Source: Flavobacteriales bacterium (GTDB taxonomy: Bacteria > Bacteroidota > Bacteroidia > Flavobacteriales > Flavobacteriaceae). Taken from it: a DNA stretch of 13,242 nt. The notes below the pieces were generated by a model, which was not told where the DNA came from, made no database searches, and saw only the letters and a list, made by a program, of their open reading frames with translations. The stretch's first letter is position 1. Each line of letters begins with the position of its first letter. Positions 1 through 6,475 of this stretch are shown piece after piece. The stretch spans positions 1-13,242 of the forward strand of contig JALVEJ010000093.1 of NCBI GenBank assembly GCA_027031025.1, written 5' to 3'. The position numbers and the translations under genes are program-made.

Positions 1-1246
1 AATCTATTTTGATTAAAGACGGTTGATTTTCAGGGATATATTTTTCAATTTCGACTTTTAGTTCTTTAGATTGTATCTCTGACATTAGGTTATGGCAACT
101 TGCGGCGCCTTGCGTACCGGGGTGTTTTTTAATGGCGGTTTTGCATATAGCAACAGCTTCTTTTTTGGACCAACGATAGGTATCATTTTCTCCCGGAACG
201 TATTTATCTCCCAATTGATTTAAAACTTTTGCAATATTAAAGTATGCCAAAGCGGAAATGTCGGATTTTTCATACCTTTTGACAAAATTTTGAAGCGATT
301 TAATATATACTTGTTCCTTATCCGGAAAAACAGCGTTGTTATAAACAAATTGCAAACGCTGTAAATCGGTATAGGCAAGTGCGTCAAAGTGTTGTTTGTC
401 ATTCAAGCGAAATTGTAAATAAGATTGGTATATTTTTAAGGCTTGATATTGTTTGGATAGCGTATCTTTTGTGTTGATTTTCAACGTTATAAATTTATCG
501 ACATCAGATAAAAATTCGGGGTTATCGAGATAGAAATTTTGAGCCGGTGCGGTTAAAGCGTTTTCTTTATTTTCGTAAAATCGAAGGGCTTCGTGAACCA
601 AAACATCATACAATACCGGTTGGTATTTATTGGCTTGGTCGGACAAGTTTAAAATGTCTTTCCAAACTTTGACCGGCATGGTTTTTAAAACTTCGGACTG
701 TTGCAGCGAACGCTTAAAATGCGTATAAACCGCTTTATAAAGGGTGTTTAAATCCCAAGTTCTGAAATCATTGGGATCAACTGCGCTTGCTGTTTCGGTA
801 CGGTGGGCGAATTTCCACCGGTTGGCTTGGTAATATTGCCAATAGAGTTGCGCCAAATAACTTTCCAAAATATTTTTAACCGGTGCTTGGCTTGATGCAA
901 TTTCCTGTTCAAATTTATGCACAATTTTGAGCTGACTGTCTTCTTCCAATCGCATCATATATTTGGATTGGTAAAGCAATGCCTTGACAATTTGCGGACT
1001 GTTGTGTTCTTTTTTAGCTTTGGTATAAATTTCCTTGACCAACTTATAGGCAGATTTGGTTAATCCGTTTTTTTCGTATTTGATGACTTTTTGCCAAAGA
1101 TCCGGATATGCCGAATAGTGTACTTGCTTCATGCTGTCAATTGATTTTTGAGGAGGATTTTGAGGCGTATCTTGATGGATATTTTGATTTTTAGGACTCG
1201 AACAAGCCCATAAAATCATTAAAGGCAAGAGAATAAAACGATACAT
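1..1246 (-). CDS. Alpha-2-macroglobulin family lipoprotein, N-terminal part (cut by window edge)
   Basis: The frame is open from the ATG at 1246 to the left edge, giving 415 residues with no stop. The N-terminus is a lipoprotein signal peptide (short basic start, hydrophobic run, lipobox LWAC with Cys15), so it is probably anchored in the periplasm or outer membrane. A mainly helical region follows. It contains the NRWKF...RTET block at about 142-152 and a TPR-like stretch at about 330-395 (YFNIAKVLNQLGDKY...AVAICKTAIKKHPG). The visible part ends with VEIEKYIPENQPSLIKI, where the first macroglobulin-like domain would begin. I recognise this order from the large (often about 1,800-2,000 residue) alpha-2-macroglobulin proteins of Bacteroidota. 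Family members are thought to trap proteases, often with a penicillin-binding protein 1C partner. Whether a thioester motif exists cannot be seen here. Family assignment is by recollection of sequence features. Confidence 0.8.
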   Translation of the reverse strand, partial: MYRFILLPLMILWACSSPKNQNIHQDTPQNPPQKSIDSMKQVHYSAYPDLWQKVIKYEKNGLTKSAYKLVKEIYTKAKKEHNSPQIVKALLYQSKYMMRLEEDSQLKIVHKFEQEIASSQAPVKNILESYLAQLYWQYYQANRWKFAHRTETASAVDPNDFRTWDLNTLYKAVYTHFKRSLQQSEVLKTMPVKVWKDILNLSDQANKYQPVLYDVLVHEALRFYENKENALTAPAQNFYLDNPEFLSDVDKFITLKINTKDTLSKQYQALKIYQSYLQFRLNDKQHFDALAYTDLQRLQFVYNNAVFPDKEQVYIKSLQNFVKRYEKSDISALAYFNIAKVLNQLGDKYVPGENDTYRWSKKEAVAICKTAIKKHPGTQGAASCHNLMSEIQSKELKVEIEKYIPENQPSLIKID

Positions 1247-1396
1247 ATTATGTGTTTTTAGTTTTTTATGATTTTTCCAAACAATTTACAACGCCTTTAT
1301 CATTTATACAAATAAATGAGTCGTAAACCTTAGAAACGTTTAATAAGTTGAATGGTAGTATCCCTTTTTGTGTGTATAGATTAGTTTTCTAAATTG

Positions 1397-1404
1397 CAAA
1401 TATA
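1397..1404 (-). promoter_or_regulatory. Candidate -7 promoter element for the macroglobulin gene
   Basis: On the minus strand this reads TATATTTG, a match to the Bacteroidota TAnnTTTG element. The nearest upstream TTG is about 29 bases away, which is too far for a normal -33 element. It would give a leader of about 145 nt. Such matches occur by chance in AT-rich DNA. Confidence 0.35.
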
Positions 1405-1446
1405 ATGAATTTATCACTGTCTTTGAAGGCTTGCAAGAATGGAATG

Positions 1447-1490
1447 AAGGCTGAGGCGTAGCCGAAGCCGGAATGTATCGAAGCGTCGGT
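1447..1490. repeat. GC-rich remnant of a dispersed palindromic repeat
   Basis: A GC-rich islet in strongly AT-rich surroundings. It contains GGCT(1449-1452)...AGCC(1460-1463) and further GCC/GGC pairings, with GAATG on both sides. The CTGAG...CGAAGC wording resembles short palindromic repeats I remember from Bacteroidota intergenic regions. A genome-wide copy count would be needed to confirm this. Confidence 0.4.
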
Positions 1491-1571
1491 TTATTGAATA
1501 CTTTGTTTTTAAAATTCTAACCATCATCAATTTATATCCGTGAAAATCAATTATTTCTATTATTTCAGCAT

Positions 1572-1598
1572 TAGCTCCAAGGGAGCTACATTTGTAGC
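1572..1598. repeat. Overlapping alternative hairpins, probable dispersed repeat
   Basis: TAGCTCC (1572-1578) pairs perfectly with GGAGCTA (1582-1588) across a 3-base loop. GCTACA (1585-1590) pairs perfectly with TGTAGC (1593-1598). The two hairpins share bases 1585-1588 and cannot form together. The wording is close to a GGAGCTACA...TGTAGC palindrome I recall as common between genes in Bacteroidota. Confidence 0.6.
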
Positions 1599-1723
1599 AA
1601 AAAGAATTTTAATTAATTTTAGATAAAAATCACATTTTTTTAATTTCTAGTAAGTTATTTTGCTTCTTTATTAATGTGCACAACAATTTTTTAATGTTGT
1701 TTTAATTTTTTTATCGTTTTTTA

Positions 1724-1731
1724 TATATTTG
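1724..1731 (+). promoter_or_regulatory. Candidate -7 promoter element for the esterase gene
   Basis: TATATTTG matches TAnnTTTG. A TTG lies at 1697-1699, 24 bases upstream, slightly longer than the usual spacing. Transcription would start near 1738, giving a leader of about 185 nt. Confidence 0.4.
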
Positions 1732-1923
1732 TATAATTGTCAAAGTTTATCTGGACATTGTCTCGGGAATCAGAGTGTTAAAATAAAAAAATAAACGGTT
1801 GAAACGAACATGATTTTTTTTTATCATAAAATACACACAAGGTTATGATTAAAATAAATTTATGAGAGTTACTGAATGTATTATTTATTAATTATTATTT
1901 TTTTAAATAAAATTATTAAACAG

Positions 1924-2886
1924 ATGAAAAATTTAGTGTTATTTTTAACTTGTACATTAGTATTGTTATCCTGTAAAAAGAAAACGGAAAAAGAGGCGCC
2001 TGACCAAGAAACTGTGAAAGAATGGCAAATAGGCAAAAATGAATATAATAAAGTTATGGACGGCGAAGAAAGAAACTTTTTAGTGCATGTCCCACAAAGT
2101 TATACGGGTGATACACCTGTTCCTTTGCTCTTTATGTTACACGGTTCGTCAGGAACCGGTACAAAATTTTACAATATAAGCGGTTGGGTCCAGAAATCAG
2201 AAGAGGAAAATTTTATTGCAGTATTTCCTACGGCACTAAAATATCCAATCGTAGAAAATAATAATAATTTAATTACGAAGTGGAGTATCGATGGTTTAGA
2301 AAATCAAATTCCTCCTGGTTATCCTATTAAAGATGATATTCCTTTTTTTAGAGAAATGATAAACTGGTGTGAATCGCAATTTAATATAGATTCCAAAAGA
2401 ATTTATGTTTCCGGATTCTCTAATGGTGGTGCTTTTGTAAGAACCCGTATTATAGATGAGATGAACGATGTCTTTGCCGCCGCTTCCGGTGGAAATATCG
2501 GATTTGAACATACCTTAACAATTACCGGATATATAATGCCGTTTTTCCAAATTATAGGATCCAAAGACGATCATATATTAGATTATTTAGGAATACAAGA
2601 GCTACCTTTATATGCAAACGACTTACTGCAAATACCGGAAATAGCAACTCAAATAGATAATTTAAAAGTATCGTTATCCATAGGAGATAGTTACACGGAA
2701 AATCAGGTTGTTCCAAAATACAATTTAATCACTTGGGACAATGATTTAACAGGAAGCGGAAACGAATATAAACTGCTGATTGTCAATGATTTGAGACACA
2801 AATACCCGAACGGAAACAATAATCCTCACAACGTAAAAGCTACAGATTTTCTTTGGGATTGGTTTATGGAATATGAATTACCATAA
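1924..2886 (+). CDS. Lipoprotein esterase of the PHB-depolymerase/CE1 alpha/beta-hydrolase type
   Basis: This is a 320-residue exported hydrolase. The ATG at 1924 is chosen because it begins a clean lipoprotein signal (MKNLVLFLTCTLVLLSC, lipobox LLSC, Cys17). The frame stays open upstream to 1876, but that would put 16 odd residues ahead of the signal. Visible hydrolase landmarks are the oxyanion-region HG at 73-74, a DDIPFFREMI helix at about 137-146, and the nucleophile elbow GFSNGG with Ser166. GSKDD gives the likely acid Asp215 or Asp216, and H-K-Y-P gives the likely catalytic His292. The layout matches the LpqC/feruloyl-esterase/PHB-depolymerase group, which cleaves ester bonds. The substrate cannot be told; plant or algal polysaccharide esters or polyesters are possible. 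It stands alone, divergent from the macroglobulin gene and convergent with the adhesin gene. Confidence 0.85.
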   Translation: MKNLVLFLTCTLVLLSCKKKTEKEAPDQETVKEWQIGKNEYNKVMDGEERNFLVHVPQSYTGDTPVPLLFMLHGSSGTGTKFYNISGWVQKSEEENFIAVFPTALKYPIVENNNNLITKWSIDGLENQIPPGYPIKDDIPFFREMINWCESQFNIDSKRIYVSGFSNGGAFVRTRIIDEMNDVFAAASGGNIGFEHTLTITGYIMPFFQIIGSKDDHILDYLGIQELPLYANDLLQIPEIATQIDNLKVSLSIGDSYTENQVVPKYNLITWDNDLTGSGNEYKLLIVNDLRHKYPNGNNNPHNVKATDFLWDWFMEYELP

Positions 2887-2917
2887 AAAAACACATATTT
2901 TCGATTTCAAATATCTG

Positions 2918-2946
2918 TAAAAAACAAACGACCGGAAGCCCGGTCG
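2918..2946 (-). terminator. Intrinsic terminator of the adhesin gene
   Basis: CGACCGG (2929-2935) and CCGGTCG (2940-2946) form a perfect 7-bp GC-rich stem with loop AAGC. On the minus strand the hairpin is followed by TTTGTTTTTTA, so it fits termination of the gene ending at 3028. On the plus strand no T-run follows, so its effect on the esterase transcript is uncertain. Confidence 0.8.
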
Positions 2947-3027
2947 CTTGAGGTATGTAATGGAGACACATTGAATAATAATTTATTTTTTCTTTTGCAT
3001 TTTATATCCTAAACACACATTCAAAAA

Positions 3028-6000
3028 CTATTTTTTATAGACTACAAAATGAAATGCCCTATTTACATAGTTTCCGGAAAGGTTAAAAATTAATACTTCA
3101 AATTGATTTCCCGGATTGGTTATATAATCTGTATTCGATATAATGGGTGTTCCGTCATATTCGGGAGTTACATTGACGATATAATGATTACTTGTAACGC
3201 CAGTAAGTGTAATTTTGTATTTGCCTGTACCTGTTTTCGTTACCGTAAACCCTAAACTTGAACGGTTCGCAATAGGGTTTCCTGATGGGTTAACAAAACC
3301 ATAAGCATAAGCTTTCATATCTGCATCACCGCTATTTGGTGCCACGAGTTTTTTCATTACTTCTACGTTTCCATTAAACTGTCCGGCATAATTTCCGGTT
3401 CCATCAACCACTTCACCATAAACGGCAACTTGTGTGCCTGTGCCGGTGGCATTTATGACGTTATATGAACCGTATTTATTTCCTGTTCCGGTTCCTGACA
3501 ATTGATTATAACTTCCATAATGATCTCCCGAACCGCTTCCAGAAAGAGTGGAATAATTACCATAATGTGCGCTGTCTCCCAAATTATTTATATAATTATT
3601 AACGCCATATTGATCACCGGTTCCTGATCCGGTTAAATAATTAAAGTTTCCATAATGATCGCCCGAACCGCTTCCGGAAAGGCTTGAATAATTACCATAA
3701 TGTGTGCTGTCTCCTGAATTATTTATATAATTTTTAACGCCATATTGACTACCGGTTCCTGATCCTGATAATTGATTTAAACTTCCAAAATGCTCACCCG
3801 AACCGCTTCCGGAAAGGCTTGAATAATTACCATAATGTGTGCTGTCTCCTGAATTATCTATATAATTTTTAACGCCATATTGACCACCGGTTCCTGATCC
3901 TGATAATTGATTTAAACTTCCAAAATGCTCACCCGAACCGTTACCAATTAAAAAAGAATAATTGCCATAATGTGCGCTGTCTCCCGAATTATTTATATAA
4001 TTTTTAACGCCATATTGACTACTGGTTCCTGATCCTGATAATTGATTTAAACTTCCAAAATGCTCACCCGAACCGTCACCATATAAATAAGAATAAATAC
4101 CATAATGTTCGCCGTTTCCTGAATTAGATATTTTGTTTTTTACGCCATATTGAGAACCAGTTCCTATTCCTAGTATGTCATTAAAACTACCATAATGACT
4201 GCCCGAACCGGTACCATATAGTTTGGAATAAAAGCCGTAATGAGAATCTGAATTGGCATTGGAAATATCAGAATATACCCCCTTTTTGTCTCCGGAATCA
4301 TTTCCTAATTGCTTTACGGTAACTTTTGAAGAGGTTTCAGTAGTGTTAATACCAATAGCCAAATTTCCGGAATGATAAATATTATCGTTAATATCGGTTG
4401 GCGGTGTAGAGGTGCCTTCTTTATAAAAATCTGCGTCATCGAGTCCCAAACTTGAAGCATCTACAAAACTTACTTGTCCGGCACCGTTGGTTTGCATGAT
4501 TTGTCCGGATGTTCCGTCGGTTAGTGGCATAAAATAGGAATCATTAATATTCATACGGCCGTCTTTGTATATAACAAGAGCGTTATGTTTGTTGTTTATC
4601 TGTCCGTTACCTATCACGAATAAACGGTCGGAAGTATCCCAAGTAGATGTACTAGCCGGAGCATAAGACGTGTTATAACCTCCCATAGCTATTTCTCCAA
4701 ATGAATAAGCATTTGTGCCATTTCCTATCGAAATTGAGTTATTTCCGGTTGCTTTTGCTGAAATACCAATTGCGGTAGAAACATCTCCTAATGCTTCGGA
4801 ATGAAAACCAATTGCGGTTGTGGTTTCTCCTGATGCTTTTGTATCAATTCCCATGGCAAAAGAATTTATACCGATATTATTATTATCCCACTGGCTTCCT
4901 GACACGGAACCTACTCTGAAAGCTACTTTTTTAGGATTGAAAAACATGCGTGTCCCCGCACCGGTGACTTCCGAGTCAATATTGATCCCGGAGCCACTTG
5001 TTCCGGTAACCAAAAAACCATCTGTACCGTCCACACGAACGGCACCGGCATCTGCTATAATATTTTTTCCGTCACCAGCACCCCCTTGGTCATAAGCTTG
5101 GTCCAACGTAGTGCCACCACCGCCACTATTAGAAATGTTGGAAGGCGTCCAATTGGTGCCGTCAAATGTCAAAACTTGTCCGTTGTTGGGTGTAGATGTA
5201 GACACCGGCACCCCACGAATGTTATCCACTTGTGTCAAATAACCGTTGTTTGCCACATAAGCATCTACTTGAGCTTCGGTAAGGTGCGTATCGCTGTCGA
5301 GGATACTACCACCACCATTTGATAATATAATGGTACTGCCGTTTTTGATTATCGTTTGTAATTCATTGGTAGTACTATGGTCAGCATCATTTACCGCATC
5401 GGTAAATGTAGCCGTGATATTACCTAATCCGTTGCTTCTACTAAGTGTAAGAGTTTTTGTTGTGGTGCCAGAAAAAGCAGCCGAGTTAACTACACCGTCA
5501 GAGCCGGACCCGCCACTAACATCATCGTCGGCTGGAACGAATTGTGAACCATTGTATTTTAAAACTTGACCATTATTGGGCACAGTTGGTGAAACCGGAA
5601 TGCCGCGGATGTTGTCTACTTGTGTTAAATAACCGTGACTGGCTACGTAAGCAATCACCTGCAATTCGGTTAAATGTGTGTCATCATCACCATCGGATAA
5701 TCCCGTAGGGATATTATTTAAATCATTAAAATCACCACTAAAAACATTACCGGCTTTTTCGGCATATTTGGCGTAGGGTACATATTTTAATTCAGTGGTA
5801 CCGAAATCTTGGTAGCCGTTTCCGGTATTTATTTCCACTTTTAAAAAATAGGTATTATTACCCCAATCGATTGTAGTAAAATCACCAGACACTACAGTGC
5901 CTTCTCCAATATTAAGCGAAAAAATACCATTGGCGTCAGTTGTGGTGCTTTGAGTTTCTTGATATACGGATATATTGCCATTTTTCAATACCGTAAATTT

Positions 6001-6129
6001 AATTGTTGCCGGTTGACTACTTAGCACATTACCATTAACGGTAAGAAGCGCTTTATAATTAAAACCGGTTTGCGTAAATCCTAAATTTGTCATTAGAATT
6101 GCTACTAGTAAAATAACTGTTTTTTTCAT
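3028..6129 (-). CDS. Large secreted adhesin-like repeat protein with YadA-head-like motifs
   Basis: 1033 residues. A signal peptide (MKKTVILLVAILMTNLGFTQ) leads into an N-terminal beta-rich domain (about 21-125) common at the start of Bacteroidota secreted repeat proteins. A module beginning DTHLTE and ending around NNGQVL occurs twice (about 150-201 and 280-331). A LDQAYDQGGAGDG segment follows at about 342-354. Residues about 421-490 carry YadA-head-like repeats (TAIGFHSEALGDVSTAIG), followed by RLFVIGNG...NALVIYKDG (502-524). Residues 642-866 hold five 45-residue tandem repeats, with a diverging sixth after them. A 112-residue C-terminal domain (922-1033) closes the protein. I see no YadA-type membrane anchor, no S74 chaperone domain and no clear T9SS sorting domain, so the export route and partner are unknown. 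A surface fibre or trimeric stalk is the best guess. The gene is monocistronic with its own promoter and terminator. Confidence 0.85.
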   Translation of the reverse strand: MKKTVILLVAILMTNLGFTQTGFNYKALLTVNGNVLSSQPATIKFTVLKNGNISVYQETQSTTTDANGIFSLNIGEGTVVSGDFTTIDWGNNTYFLKVEINTGNGYQDFGTTELKYVPYAKYAEKAGNVFSGDFNDLNNIPTGLSDGDDDTHLTELQVIAYVASHGYLTQVDNIRGIPVSPTVPNNGQVLKYNGSQFVPADDDVSGGSGSDGVVNSAAFSGTTTKTLTLSRSNGLGNITATFTDAVNDADHSTTNELQTIIKNGSTIILSNGGGSILDSDTHLTEAQVDAYVANNGYLTQVDNIRGVPVSTSTPNNGQVLTFDGTNWTPSNISNSGGGGTTLDQAYDQGGAGDGKNIIADAGAVRVDGTDGFLVTGTSGSGINIDSEVTGAGTRMFFNPKKVAFRVGSVSGSQWDNNNIGINSFAMGIDTKASGETTTAIGFHSEALGDVSTAIGISAKATGNNSISIGNGTNAYSFGEIAMGGYNTSYAPASTSTWDTSDRLFVIGNGQINNKHNALVIYKDGRMNINDSYFMPLTDGTSGQIMQTNGAGQVSFVDASSLGLDDADFYKEGTSTPPTDINDNIYHSGNLAIGINTTETSSKVTVKQLGNDSGDKKGVYSDISNANSDSHYGFYSKLYGTGSGSHYGSFNDILGIGTGSQYGVKNKISNSGNGEHYGIYSYLYGDGSGEHFGSLNQLSGSGTSSQYGVKNYINNSGDSAHYGNYSFLIGNGSGEHFGSLNQLSGSGTGGQYGVKNYIDNSGDSTHYGNYSSLSGSGSGEHFGSLNQLSGSGTGSQYGVKNYINNSGDSTHYGNYSSLSGSGSGDHYGNFNYLTGSGTGDQYGVNNYINNLGDSAHYGNYSTLSGSGSGDHYGSYNQLSGTGTGNKYGSYNVINATGTGTQVAVYGEVVDGTGNYAGQFNGNVEVMKKLVAPNSGDADMKAYAYGFVNPSGNPIANRSSLGFTVTKTGTGKYKITLTGVTSNHYIVNVTPEYDGTPIISNTDYITNPGNQFEVLIFNLSGNYVNRAFHFVVYKK
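3532..4206 (-). repeat. Five 135-bp in-frame tandem repeats in the adhesin gene
   Basis: Units lie at 4206-4072, 4071-3937, 3936-3802, 3801-3667 and 3666-3532, with a diverging sixth below 3532 and a partial one above 4206. Each codes for 45 residues made of three sub-repeats of 14-16 residues, with pattern GxGxx(H/Q)(Y/F)GxxNxL. Units three and four differ at only two of 135 bases. Both changes alter the protein (Ser/Gly and Asn/Asp). Confidence 0.95.
5137..5682 (-). repeat. Duplicated DTHLTE...NNGQVL module in the adhesin gene
   Basis: The segment coding residues 150-201 (5682-5527) recurs at residues 280-331 (5292-5137), 390 bp apart. Both copies contain YLTQVDNIRG and PNNGQVL. The copies differ at many positions, so this duplication is older than the 135-bp array. 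Confidence 0.85.
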
Positions 6130-6153
6130 AATTTTTTATTTATAATCATGACA

Positions 6154-6161
6154 CAAACATA
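6154..6161 (-). promoter_or_regulatory. -7 promoter element of the adhesin gene
   Basis: On the minus strand this reads TATGTTTG, matching TAnnTTTG, 24 bases ahead of the ATG at 6129. The predicted leader is under 20 nt. No TTG is seen at the -33 position, so an activator may be needed. Confidence 0.5.
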
Positions 6162-6453
6162 AATTTTATTTTATTTTAAATATTGAATATTTTATGAATA
6201 ACAGGAAAAAGTATTTGAATAACAATATTTTACACATAAACGCAACCTTTGTTACATTTCAATCCTACATGATAATCCTACAAAAGAAACATATTCTCAG
6301 TTTCCATAAACAAAAGTATCAGATACTGATTTTTTGATATAAAGCTATAAAATTGATGTTCTATTTTAATTTAACACTTTCATTAACATAAGAGCTGTTT
6401 GATATTTTACCTAAAATTGTTTTCAAAAAAAGCTAAAAGCCGTATTGATATTT
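6162..6453. other. AT-rich divergent spacer between adhesin and pyk
   Basis: No coding frame. Short direct repeats are present: TGAATA at 6184, 6195 and 6216 (the last two extend to TGAATAACA, 21 bases apart), AATCCTACA at 6261 and 6274, and TTGATATTTTA at 6399 and 6445. These could be protein-binding sites or chance in AT-rich DNA. Confidence 0.5.
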
Positions 6454-6461
6454 TATCTTTG
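6454..6461 (+). promoter_or_regulatory. -7 promoter element of pyk
   Basis: TATCTTTG matches TAnnTTTG and ends 14 bases before the ATG at 6476, predicting a leader of only about 8-10 nt. No TTG lies at the usual -33 distance. Confidence 0.5.
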
Positions 6462-6475
6462 CAAAAAACAAACTT

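Larger units (their letters stand above)
1247..1923. other. Divergent intergenic region between the macroglobulin and esterase genes
   Basis: About 680 AT-rich bases with no convincing coding frame. They hold a GC-rich islet (about 1447-1490), a double hairpin (1572-1598), a candidate -7 element for each flanking gene, and a short palindrome ATGAT-T8-ATCAT at 1810-1827. The separate items are listed on their own. Confidence 0.7.

Noticed and set aside
1876..1923. Upstream ATG extending the esterase by 16 residues
   Set aside because: It would bury the lipoprotein signal peptide behind 16 residues; the ATG at 1924 gives a clean signal.
4820..5569. Three plus-strand open frames opposite the adhesin gene
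   Set aside because: They lie entirely inside the 1033-residue gene on the other strand, have low-complexity composition and resemble no family.
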